Assembly (NCBI GenBank): GCA_039808885.1
Contig: JBDHTX010000002.1
Span: 124,001-188,000, forward strand
Length of the DNA stretch: 64,000 nt
DNA from: Dongia_A sp039808885
Lineage (GTDB): Bacteria > Pseudomonadota > Alphaproteobacteria > Dongiales > Dongiaceae
Reading direction: 5' to 3'
The position numbers and the translations under genes are program-made. Below, piece by piece: positions 34,787 through 42,680 of the stretch (within the stretch, counting starts at the first letter, position 1; the number at the start of each line of letters is the position of its first letter). Below the pieces are notes generated by a model. The model saw nothing but the letters and a program-made list of their open reading frames with translations, was not told where the DNA came from and did no database searches.

Positions 34787-35388
34787 GGCAGGATCTTCTC
34801 GATGGCGCCGGTCACCTGCGGGTCGACCGGCGCGACGCGCGTCGGGAACCACGCCGCGATCGTGCCGTCCGGTCCGATCAGGTATTTGTGGAAGTTCCAG
34901 CGCGGCACCGAATCCGCGCCGGCCGCCTGCGCCGCCCATTTGTAGAACGGATGCGCCGCGGCGCCGCTCACCCGCTCCTTGCCGGCGAGCGGGAAGTCCA
35001 CGGCATATTGCCGCTCGCAGAAGCGCTTGATCTCCGCCTCCGTCCCCGGCTCCTGGCCGCCGAAATCGTTCGACGGCACGCCGAGCACCACCAGGCCGCG
35101 GTCGCGGTAGCGCTGCCACAGCGCCTCGAGGTCCTTGTATTGCGGGGTGTAGCCGCATTCCGAGGCGGTGTTCACCACCAGCACCGCCTTGCCCTTGAAC
35201 CGGCTCAGCGGCAGGTCGGCACCGTCGATGGTCTTGAAGCTGAAATCATAGGCGCTCATCGCATCCTCCGCGCGGGCGGCACGCGTCGCCGCCGCCAGCA
35301 TCAATACGCCAGAAATAAACACGCCAGAAATAAACACGCCGGAAATAAACACGACTGTGAGAGTTCCGAGAAAAGTCCGCAACAGCAT
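34783..35388 (-). CDS. Glutathione peroxidase family protein, exported
   Basis: 201 residues from the ATG at 35388 with GAGGGGG upstream. The catalytic segment is VVNTASECGYTPQY with peroxidatic Cys78 (cysteine, not selenocysteine). FGGQEPGTEAEIKRFC follows, and the Trp-Asn pair lies in PRWNFHKYLIG. Thioredoxin fold, reducing hydro- or lipid peroxides. Unlike most bacterial members it has an N-terminal hydrophobic signal or anchor (residues 5-35), which contains a threefold repeat of the pentapeptide VFISG encoded by a 15-bp tandem repeat. It is probably periplasmic or membrane-anchored. Confidence 0.92.
   Translation of the reverse strand: MLLRTFLGTLTVVFISGVFISGVFISGVLMLAAATRAARAEDAMSAYDFSFKTIDGADLPLSRFKGKAVLVVNTASECGYTPQYKDLEALWQRYRDRGLVVLGVPSNDFGGQEPGTEAEIKRFCERQYAVDFPLAGKERVSGAAAHPFYKWAAQAAGADSVPRWNFHKYLIGPDGTIAAWFPTRVAPVDPQVTGAIEKILP
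35311..35355. repeat. 15-bp tandem repeat x3 in the signal peptide of the glutathione peroxidase
   Basis: Two identical units AGAAATAAACACGCC (35311-35325, 35326-35340) are followed by GGAAATAAACACGAC (35341-35355). The unit is AT-rich and in frame, encoding repeated VFISG. Expansion or contraction would lengthen or shorten the hydrophobic core without a frameshift. Confidence 0.85.
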
Positions 35389-35521
35389 CGAAACCCCCTC
35401 GCCTTTCCGCGCCATGAATTGCCTACGCAGGGGCGTGATCGCCGGATCAAAACGCATTTGTCGTTGGACGGCCAGCCATCTCTGTGCTGGAGTTTCCGCC
35501 TTCCGACATGAGGGGGATGCC

Positions 35522-37057
35522 ATGGCCAATCTCGCGGTCTGCTGCGACGGCACCTGGAACACGGCCGACCAGAACCAGGGCGGCGTTCCGACCCCGACCA
35601 ACGTGGTGCGCCTCTACAACCTGATTTCGGCGCAGGACGCCGCCGGCAAGCCGCAGCTGAAATACTATCACCCCGGCGTCGGCACCGATGGCGGGCTTCT
35701 TGACAAGGCGCTGGGCGGCGGCATCGGCCTGGGCCTCGACCGCAACATCCAGAGCGGCTATCGCTGGCTGTGCGACAACTACACCGCCGGCGACCGCATC
35801 TTCCTGTTCGGCTTCAGCCGCGGCGCCTATACCGCGCGCAGCCTGGGCGGCTTCGTCACGCGGTTCGGCCTGCTCGACGGCGCCGGCCTCGACGACAAGA
35901 CGATCTGGGCGCGCATCGAGGAGCTGTTCAACAAGGGCTATCGGGTGAAGGGCGCCACCCGCGAGCCCTGGACCAGGCAGGGCTGGAAGTTCAAGGCGAG
36001 CGACGGCGCCGGCACGATCGACATCCCGCTGCATTTCATCGGCGTCTGGGACACGGTGGGAGCCCTCGGCATCCCCGATCACCTGAGCTTCCTCAACCTG
36101 ATCGACGATCCGCGCAAATACATGTTCCACGACACCAACCTGAACAAGCTGGTGCAGCACGGCCGCCACGCCCTCGCGCTGGACGAGCTGCGCGAGAGCT
36201 TCGAGCCGACCCTGTGGACCAATACCGAGGGCCGCGACGTGAAGCAGATCTGGTTCCCGGGCGCGCACAGCGACGTCGGCGGCGGCTATCGCGAGATCGG
36301 CCTGTCCGACGGCAGCCTGGCCTGGATGATCCAGGAGGCGGAGGCGCAGTCGCTGGCCGTCGAGACCGGCCTGAAGGTGCAGATCAAGCCGAACTACCAG
36401 GACCTGCTGCACAATTCGCTGAGCGACGTGTTCAAGCTGCTGCCGAGCAAGCCGCGCGCCATTCCGCCGCTCGACAAGGCCGATCCGGCGCTGCTGCACG
36501 AGTCCGTGGTCGAACGCTGCAAGACGCCGCCGATCACCCAGATGCCCTACCGCAACACCACGCGCCTGGCCGTCGGCCAGTCGTTCAGCGAGGCGATCTA
36601 TGCCTCGAACCCGTGGAACGCCACCGGGCTCTATCTGGAGAAGGGCGCCGAATACAGCTTCGCCGCCACCGGCAGCTGGCTCGACCGCGACATCGCCTGC
36701 GGCCCCGACGGCAGCGACGACGGCAAGTTCCAGCCGAGCGAGGTGGCGCAGATGCTGGGCAGCCTGATCGGCAAGGGCGAGAGCCTGTTCAAGCGCATCA
36801 CCGGCAGCAAGGCGGCCGATTTCTGGCTGACCAAGCGGCACGAGGAATTTCCCTGGTTCGCGCTCGTCGGCGTCATCGCCAACGGCCTGCGCGACGGCCA
36901 GAATGCCGCGCTGCACGAGACGCTGCTGATCGGCAGGGGCGTCGCCCGCTACAAGGTCGCGGGGTCGGGCTATCTCTACGCCTATGCCAACGACGCCTGG
37001 AATTTCTACGACAACAACCGCGGCAGCGTGACGCTCACCGTGAAGCGGGTGAGCTAG
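35522..37057 (+). CDS. DUF2235 alpha/beta hydrolase with C-terminal LecA-like domain
   Basis: 511 residues from the ATG at 35522, which follows GAGGGGG. The N terminus LAVCCDGTWNTADQNQGG is the DUF2235 opening. The nucleophile elbow is LFGFSRGAYTARSLGG (S99). HFIGVWDTVGALG, and PGAHSDVGGGY with the probable catalytic Asp/His region, follow. The same catalytic domain occurs in type VI phospholipase effectors (Tle1 type). The last 130 residues differ: WNATGLYLEKGAEYSFAATG, later ALVGVIANG, and the end YANDAWNFYDNN followed by GSVTL. This recalls the calcium/galactose-binding LecA (PA-IL) fold, where an Asp and paired Asn residues in that position bind ligand. No secretion signal or type VI genes are seen. 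Confidence 0.85.
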   Translation: MANLAVCCDGTWNTADQNQGGVPTPTNVVRLYNLISAQDAAGKPQLKYYHPGVGTDGGLLDKALGGGIGLGLDRNIQSGYRWLCDNYTAGDRIFLFGFSRGAYTARSLGGFVTRFGLLDGAGLDDKTIWARIEELFNKGYRVKGATREPWTRQGWKFKASDGAGTIDIPLHFIGVWDTVGALGIPDHLSFLNLIDDPRKYMFHDTNLNKLVQHGRHALALDELRESFEPTLWTNTEGRDVKQIWFPGAHSDVGGGYREIGLSDGSLAWMIQEAEAQSLAVETGLKVQIKPNYQDLLHNSLSDVFKLLPSKPRAIPPLDKADPALLHESVVERCKTPPITQMPYRNTTRLAVGQSFSEAIYASNPWNATGLYLEKGAEYSFAATGSWLDRDIACGPDGSDDGKFQPSEVAQMLGSLIGKGESLFKRITGSKAADFWLTKRHEEFPWFALVGVIANGLRDGQNAALHETLLIGRGVARYKVAGSGYLYAYANDAWNFYDNNRGSVTLTVKRVS

Positions 37058-37079
37058 CGCGGAGAAACCCGCCCTACCT

Positions 37080-37169
37080 CGTCATCCCCGGGCCTGACCC
37101 GGGGATCCGAGTCTGCCGCCGGCCAATCTCCCGGGTATTTGGAGTGCCGGGTCAAGCCCGGCAATGACG
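37080..37169. repeat. Paired-palindrome intergenic element, copy 4
   Basis: CGTCAT start, ATGACG end; left stem ATCCCCGGG/CCCGGGGAT, right stem TGCCGGG/CCCGGCA. It fills the gap between the convergent DUF2235 and enamidase genes. Confidence 0.75.
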
Positions 37170-37184
37170 AATGGCGGGTGCGCT

Positions 37185-38378
37185 TTACGCCACGATCGCC
37201 GGCACCTTCTCCGCCGGCGGCGTGTTGCGCGAGCGCTGGCAGCGCACGATGCCGTCGATCACCACCATGCCGATGCCGGGCAGGTCGCCGGCGCGCACCG
37301 AGCTCAGCAGATCGGCGCCGGAGGAATGCTGCGCCCGGTCCAGGAACACGAAATCGGCGGCGCGGCCCGCCTCGATCAGCCCGCAATCGAGGTCGCGCAT
37401 CCGCGCCGTGTTCCCCGTCGCGAAGCAGAACACCTGCTCGGCCGGCAGGTCGCCGAAGCTCGACAGCATGGCGATCACGCGCAGGATGCCGAGCGGCTGC
37501 ACGCCCGACCCGGCCGGCGAATCCGTGCCGAGGATGACGCGGTCGAGCTGGCCCAGCTGCTTGGCGATCTTCACCGCGTGCAATCCGGCCATCTCGTTCC
37601 CGTTGTGCACCACTTCGATGGCGCGGCCGCATTGCTCGCACAGGCATTCGATCTGCTTCAGCGGCAGCGCCGTGTGGCCGCCATTGATGTGGCCGATCAC
37701 GTCCGCGTCGGCTTCCAGCACCACGTCCTTGTCGATATAGCCCGAGCCGGGCACCGAGGGCCCGCCGGTATGGATGGTCGACTGGATGCCGTATTTGCGT
37801 GCCCAGGCGACCATCTTCTTGGCCTCGTCGCCGGCCTTCACCGTGCCCAGGCCCACTTCGCCCAGCAGCTTCACGCCGGCCTTCGCCATCTCGGCGAAGT
37901 CGCTCTCCTCCATGCCCTTCTCGATCACCGGCGCGCCGGCCAGGACCTTGACGCCCCCGGGCCGGAAGGCGTCGAAGCTGCGTTGCGCGGTGATGGCCAG
38001 CGCCTTCACCCCGACCACGTCCTTGGGCCGGCCGGGCAGATGCACCTCGCCCGCCGAGATCATGGTGGTGACGCCGCCATTGAGGAAGGAATCGATCCAG
38101 CCCAGCTGGCTCTGCCGCGGCGTCCAGTCGCCGAAGACCGGGTGCACGTGGCTGTCGATGAGGCCGGGCGCGAGCGCGCAACCCTTGGCGTCGATGGTCA
38201 CCTGGGCGTGCGAGGTGTCCAGGTCCTTCTCCCTGCCGAAGGCGACGATGCGCCCCTTGTCCGCGATCAGCGCATCCGCGTCCAGGATCGGCCGCTTCAA
38301 ATCGCCCGAGAGCATCAGGCCCACGTTGCGGATCACCATCTTCCCGGCTGGCCCGCCGGCAGCTGTTGGTTCGGCCAT
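37185..38378 (-). CDS. ena: Enamidase-like amidohydrolase (6-oxo-1,4,5,6-tetrahydronicotinate hydrolase)
   Basis: 397 residues; start ATG 38378 with GAGGGAGT upstream. Amidohydrolase superfamily: metal motif PGLIDSHVHP, later VIGHINGGHTAL and LGTDSPAGSG, and the C-terminal ADFVFLDRA. Beyond the superfamily pattern it shares long distinctive stretches with Eubacterium barkeri enamidase as I remember it: GGVTTMISAGEVHLPGRPKD, KALAIT, GEVGLGTVK, IHTGGPSVPGS and the end RSRNTPPAEK. Enamidase opens the ring of tetrahydro-6-oxonicotinate to 2-formylglutarate and ammonia. It is the last gene of the presumed nicotinate operon, separated from DUF1185 gene A by a 265-bp repeat-filled gap. Confidence 0.85.
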   Translation of the reverse strand: MAEPTAAGGPAGKMVIRNVGLMLSGDLKRPILDADALIADKGRIVAFGREKDLDTSHAQVTIDAKGCALAPGLIDSHVHPVFGDWTPRQSQLGWIDSFLNGGVTTMISAGEVHLPGRPKDVVGVKALAITAQRSFDAFRPGGVKVLAGAPVIEKGMEESDFAEMAKAGVKLLGEVGLGTVKAGDEAKKMVAWARKYGIQSTIHTGGPSVPGSGYIDKDVVLEADADVIGHINGGHTALPLKQIECLCEQCGRAIEVVHNGNEMAGLHAVKIAKQLGQLDRVILGTDSPAGSGVQPLGILRVIAMLSSFGDLPAEQVFCFATGNTARMRDLDCGLIEAGRAADFVFLDRAQHSSGADLLSSVRAGDLPGIGMVVIDGIVRCQRSRNTPPAEKVPAIVA

Positions 38379-38430
38379 TCGCTTACTCCCTCAACAAAGA
38401 CACTCGGCTCGTCAATCCTCTCGTTGGGCT

Positions 38431-38618
38431 CCTTCCCCCCTTGCGGGGGAAGGTTGGGAAGGGGGGTGATGCCGCGCCGGGCCCAACTTTGATAGGCTCT
38501 TCGCTTCCTATCGCCTCCGGCGATGCGCGCTCGTAGAGCGCGCTACCCCCCATCCGGCTGCGGCTAAGCTCACTGCGTTCGCTAAGCCTCCGCTGCCTTC
38601 CCCCGCAAGGGGGGAAGG
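38431..38618. repeat. Intergenic element bounded by 23-bp terminal inverted repeats
   Basis: The 23 bases at 38431-38453 are repeated as their exact reverse complement at 38596-38618. Each is itself a hairpin (CCTTCCCCC, 5-base loop, GGGGGAAGG). The 142 bases between contain further small palindromes but no reading frame of note. It lies between the enamidase gene and DUF1185 gene A. A MITE-like or REP-composite repeat is likely. Confidence 0.7.
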
Positions 38619-38643
38619 AAGTTGGTACAGGGATGAAGTATCT

Positions 38644-39228
38644 CTACCGCAACCCATCCTCGCCCTTGATCTCGTGCTTCTGCAACCCGCCGACCCTTGG
38701 CAGCGGGCGGCCGGAATCGGTCACCACGATCGCCACCAGGATCTCGTCGGCGCGCGGCGCGTCGGCGAGGCGCACCTCCATGCCGTCGAAATGGGTGCGC
38801 ACGAAGGCGGCGTCCTTGTGGCCGAGCGGCACGTCGATGGGCGTGCCCATGCCGCCCATCTTCTTGGCCGAGGGGATGAGCGCGGCGCCCTTCACCAGCG
38901 CCTCGCGCACCGGCTTGCCCATCTTCGGGTGCAGGATGGCCGCGGCATGCTCCAATTCGCCGTTCTCGCCGACGATCGCCGCCTTGCCGTAGCTCTCCGC
39001 CTTGCCGCCCTCGATGCCAAGCGCCGCGACGGCGCGCCTGGCGAGCAGCCCGCCCAGCTCCTCGCCGATGTCCATCAGCGGCGCCAGGTCCTCGACATAT
39101 TTCCCGGCGAAGGGATTGGCGATCACGGCGACGGCCGCCGCCTTGCGCGTCGCCGGGCTCACGCCCTTGCCGGAGTCTCGGTGGGTCTCCTCCACCGTCA
39201 CCACGATCTTGCGGATGTCGCTTTTCAT
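38644..39228 (-). CDS. DUF1185 ('amino acid synthesis') family protein A
   Basis: 194 residues; start ATG 39228 follows GGGGAGGA and begins 10 bases after the marR stop. It belongs to the family annotated as amino acid synthesis protein (PF06684), whose chemistry is not established. Conserved stretches: VIANPFAGKYVEDLAPL, SYGKAAIVGENGELEHAAA, ALIPSAKKMGGMGTPIDVPLGH and DGMEVRLADAPRADEILVAI. The paralog at 39738 shares each of these blocks. Both sit between the 6-hydroxynicotinate reductase and enamidase genes, so a role in ring reduction, ring opening or the following step is the best contextual guess. Confidence 0.85.
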   Translation of the reverse strand: MKSDIRKIVVTVEETHRDSGKGVSPATRKAAAVAVIANPFAGKYVEDLAPLMDIGEELGGLLARRAVAALGIEGGKAESYGKAAIVGENGELEHAAAILHPKMGKPVREALVKGAALIPSAKKMGGMGTPIDVPLGHKDAAFVRTHFDGMEVRLADAPRADEILVAIVVTDSGRPLPRVGGLQKHEIKGEDGLR

Positions 39229-39238
39229 GTGTCCTCCC

Positions 39239-39685
39239 CTATCCCAGCTTGCGCAAGGTCTCGCGCAGGGCGACGGCTTCGCCCGCGCCGACCGGCGCCA
39301 AGGTCTGTTCGCTCACCTGCTCGACGCGGCGCAGCGCCTGCGCCAGCAGCTCCGCGCCCGCCGCGGTGAGCGCGATGATACGGGCGCGACGGTCCCCGGG
39401 ATCGGCGCGCAGCTGCACCAGCCCGCGCTTCTGCAGCCGCGCCACGACGCCGGAGATCGTCGCCCGGTCCATGCCGGTCAGCCGGCCGAGCTCCGTCTGC
39501 GGCGCGGCGCCCAGTTCGCGCAGCTTCACCAGCGCGGCGAACTGGGTCGAGGTCAGATCCAGATCGCCCATCGACGCGGCGAAGATGGCCATGTGCCGCT
39601 GATAGGCGCGGCGCAGCCAATAGCCGACCTGGTCCTCCAGCCGGTATTCCGCCTCCGGCTCGGTCTTGCGGATGGCGGCCCTCAT
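39239..39685 (-). CDS. MarR family transcriptional regulator
   Basis: 148 residues with the MarR winged helix: LTSTQFAALVKLRELGAAPQTELGRLTGMDRATISGVVARLQKRGLV as helices 2 to 4, and the wing RADPGDRRARIIALTAAG. MarR proteins bind palindromes as dimers and release DNA on binding aromatic acids, which suits control by nicotinate or 6-hydroxynicotinate. It is encoded inside the operon between the two DUF1185 genes. Its probable operator is the perfect palindrome at 46234-46261 at the head of the operon. Its start codon is the end of a fourfold 14-bp tandem repeat that forms coupled minicistrons. Confidence 0.9.
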   Translation of the reverse strand: MRAAIRKTEPEAEYRLEDQVGYWLRRAYQRHMAIFAASMGDLDLTSTQFAALVKLRELGAAPQTELGRLTGMDRATISGVVARLQKRGLVQLRADPGDRRARIIALTAAGAELLAQALRRVEQVSEQTLAPVGAGEAVALRETLRKLG

Positions 39686-39737
39686 CCCATCACCTTCATC
39701 CCATCACCTTCATCCCATCGCCTTCATCCCATCGCCT

Positions 39738-39740
<3 letters not shown>
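39683..39740 (-). repeat. Four 14-bp tandem repeats forming a chain of overlapping minicistrons before marR
   Basis: Units end at 39696, 39710, 39724 and 39738. On the minus strand each unit reads ATG-AAG-GYG-ATG-GGA-TGA: a five-codon frame whose TGA overlaps the ATG of the next unit (ATGA). The first ATG overlaps the stop of DUF1185 gene B, and the last TGA overlaps the marR start. Each unit also carries an AAGG ribosome-site-like sequence. Confidence 0.85.
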
Positions 39741-40319
<579 letters not shown>

Positions 40320-40329
40320 GACTTCCCCC

Positions 40330-41187
40330 TCAGGCGGCGCGCTCGGCCGCAATGCGTTTCATCTCGCCGACCACGCGGCATTCACCCTGCAGCTGCAGAT
40401 AGGCGGCGGCGATCAGGCCGCGCTGCAGCAGCTCCGTCGCGCGGTGGACGCCGTTCTCCAGCGCCGCGGCGACCTTTGCCGCCGCGAGCGTGCCGACGGA
40501 GACGGTCACCGGCAGGTCGCCGAGATCGCTCTCGTCGCGCGCCTCGCGCGCCGGCCGCCGCTCGATCGCGGGATCGTCGATGTTGACGGCGTTGGCGATC
40601 ATGGTCGCCGCCGCATCCGCCGCCGCCGCCGTGGCGGCGAGGACCGTCACCGCGTCGGCGATGCCGAGCGATTGCGAGCGCCCGCGCCAGCCGGAGGTGG
40701 CGACGCCGCGCACCGGGTCGGCGCTAGCGACCTCGACCGCCGCGTCCAGCTTCGGCGTCGCCAGGTCGCCGACGACGCCGACGCGCATCTGCTCGCCCGG
40801 CGCCAGATGGAGCGCGATGTCGCCGCCATTGTTGACGCTGGCCCGCCGCAGCTCGGCGACCTCCGCCATTGCCGCCAGCACATGCTCCGCCACCGCGCCG
40901 GCCACCGCCGCCATGGGCGTGATGAACACGTCGCGATAGGGCCAGGTCGCGTCCGCCATGCGGCGGGCGATGGCGCCGGAAACCGCCGGCGGCAGATCGC
41001 CGAGCGGCGCCCGCAGCAGCGGCAGCTCCGCCACCAGCTCGGGCAGGATGTTGGGGAAGATCGCGGCCGCCTGCATATAGGCCCGCGCCACGGCTTCAAG
41101 GTCGCCCTCGGCGGCAATGACCAGATCGATGGGCCCATGATTGAGATGCAGCCGGTTGCCGGGCAGCAGGACGATCTGCGCGCTCAT
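40330..41187 (-). CDS. UPF0280 (ApbE-like) family protein
   Basis: 285 residues from the ATG at 41187, preceded by GGAGGTGGGG and overlapping the reductase stop (ATGA). It fits UPF0280, a family with an ApbE-like fold: DVFITPMAAVAGAVAEHVLAAM, VNNGGDIALHL, VRGVATSGWRGRSQSLGIADAVTVLAA. The VNNGGDIAL and GVATSG motifs correspond to the NxGGD and TSG motifs of ApbE flavin transferases. No lipoprotein signal is present, so the protein is cytosolic. Located between the reductase and DUF1185 genes, it may attach or insert the flavin of 6-hydroxynicotinate reductase (inference). Confidence 0.85.
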   Translation of the reverse strand: MSAQIVLLPGNRLHLNHGPIDLVIAAEGDLEAVARAYMQAAAIFPNILPELVAELPLLRAPLGDLPPAVSGAIARRMADATWPYRDVFITPMAAVAGAVAEHVLAAMAEVAELRRASVNNGGDIALHLAPGEQMRVGVVGDLATPKLDAAVEVASADPVRGVATSGWRGRSQSLGIADAVTVLAATAAAADAAATMIANAVNIDDPAIERRPAREARDESDLGDLPVTVSVGTLAAAKVAAALENGVHRATELLQRGLIAAAYLQLQGECRVVGEMKRIAAERAA

Positions 41188-42680
41188 GCCCCACCTCCGT
41201 CCGGCGCCGGCAGCGGCCAGGGATTCTCCGCATGCGGCGGCACGGCCTTGCGACGCTCCTCGGCCAGCACCTGCTCCAATGGCACCACGTGGTCCATGTG
41301 CCCGCCCATCAGGCGGTAATCCTCCAGCCGCATGGTGAACTCGATGGGGAAGACCAAAGCCGGCGTCGGCACGTAGCCGGTGGAATTGTCCGGCATGCGC
41401 GCGACATCGACCATCACCGTGATGCCGCCGCCCGGCCAGACATAGGCCGGAGCGCCGCCGCAAGTGACGCGGGTCAGCCGGTTCTTCACCGACATGGTCA
41501 GGCGCACCGGGTTCTCCGTGACGCCGGCGCGCAAGGAGCCGCCCGCCCCGCCCATGAACAGCACCGTGCTCAGCGCCGGCTCGCAATTCTCGGCGATGCG
41601 GTCGACCAGCTTCGCGATCGCGGCCGGCGGATCGGCCGGGCGCGGCTTCAATTCCTCGTCCAGCACGTACCAGGCGTGATGCTCGCCCGTGGTCGAGACC
41701 ATGAACAGCCGCATGCCCGGCCAGGCGAGCTTCGCATCGAAGCGCTCGACGATCTCCAGCGGGTCCTTCAGGTCGGTGCCGCCCCAGCCGAGGCCCGGCT
41801 TCGCCACCTGGAAATAGCGCCCCGGCGTCGACTTGCGGCCGCGGATCCTGATGCCGCTCGGCCGCGCGTCGAGCATGCGGCCGGCCTGGTGCTCGGTGAA
41901 CACGCCGGTGATGTGCTCGTCCACCACCACCACCTCGTCGGCGAGGCCGAACCACTGCTTGGCGAAGATGCCGGTGACCGCGGAGCCGCAGCCGACCCGC
42001 ATGCGCTCCTCCCTCTGGCCGTCGACGATGGGCGGCTGGTTCGCCTGGACGACGACGGTCGAGCCGCCGTCGATCGTCATCTCGACGGCCTCCTTGTTGC
42101 AGAGCCGCAGCAGCGCCTCGCAGGTGACATTGCCCTCGGACTTGCTGCCGCCGGTCAGATGATGCACGCCGCCCAGCGACAGCATCTGCGAGCCGTATTC
42201 GTGCGTGGTGACATGGCCGATCTGCTCGCCCTTGACCCGCACCGCCGCCTGCTCCGGCCCGACATAGCGGTCGGTGTCGATCTTCACCTTGACGCCGCAA
42301 TAGCTGAAGATGCCCTCGGTCACCACGGTGACGCAATCGACGCCCTCGACCTGGGAGGAGACGATGAAGGGCGCCGGCTTGTAGTCGGGATAGGTGGTGG
42401 TGGCGCCGATGCCGGTGACGAAGGCGCCGCTCTTGTGCAGGATCTCGCCGTCCCAGTCGCGCCCTCCTTCGAGGAAGCGCACCGCGCCGCGCCCGGATTC
42501 CGCCGAGCGGTCGAGCAGCACCAGCGGGTCGGTCCTGACCAGCTTGCCGTCGACATTGCCGTAGCGGTCGCAGGCGCCGAGCTTGCCGGGGCGGATGCGG
42601 CACAGGACCGGGCAGGCGTCGCAGCGGATGACGCCGTCGCTCTCCGCCACGCTGGAATTCGGCGTGACGATCTCGTTCAT
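41184..42680 (-). CDS. hnr: 6-Hydroxynicotinate reductase
   Basis: 498 residues. The N terminus has a cysteine cluster C20-x2-C23-x3-C27-x9-C37 (CDACPVLCRIRPGKLGACDRY), a probable Fe-S site. Long conserved glycine-rich regions follow (GAFVTGIGATTTYPDYKPAP, EGIFSYCGVKVKIDTDRYVG, GHVTTHEYGSQMLSLGGVHH). I recognise this as the family named after the clostridial 6-hydroxynicotinate reductase, an iron-sulfur flavoprotein that reduces 6-hydroxynicotinate to 1,4,5,6-tetrahydro-6-oxonicotinate with ferredoxin-type electrons. Context agrees: hydroxylase genes upstream, enamidase gene downstream. No dedicated ferredoxin gene is seen in the operon. Start and stop overlap the neighbours by ATGA. Confidence 0.85.
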   Translation of the reverse strand: MNEIVTPNSSVAESDGVIRCDACPVLCRIRPGKLGACDRYGNVDGKLVRTDPLVLLDRSAESGRGAVRFLEGGRDWDGEILHKSGAFVTGIGATTTYPDYKPAPFIVSSQVEGVDCVTVVTEGIFSYCGVKVKIDTDRYVGPEQAAVRVKGEQIGHVTTHEYGSQMLSLGGVHHLTGGSKSEGNVTCEALLRLCNKEAVEMTIDGGSTVVVQANQPPIVDGQREERMRVGCGSAVTGIFAKQWFGLADEVVVVDEHITGVFTEHQAGRMLDARPSGIRIRGRKSTPGRYFQVAKPGLGWGGTDLKDPLEIVERFDAKLAWPGMRLFMVSTTGEHHAWYVLDEELKPRPADPPAAIAKLVDRIAENCEPALSTVLFMGGAGGSLRAGVTENPVRLTMSVKNRLTRVTCGGAPAYVWPGGGITVMVDVARMPDNSTGYVPTPALVFPIEFTMRLEDYRLMGGHMDHVVPLEQVLAEERRKAVPPHAENPWPLPAPDGGGA

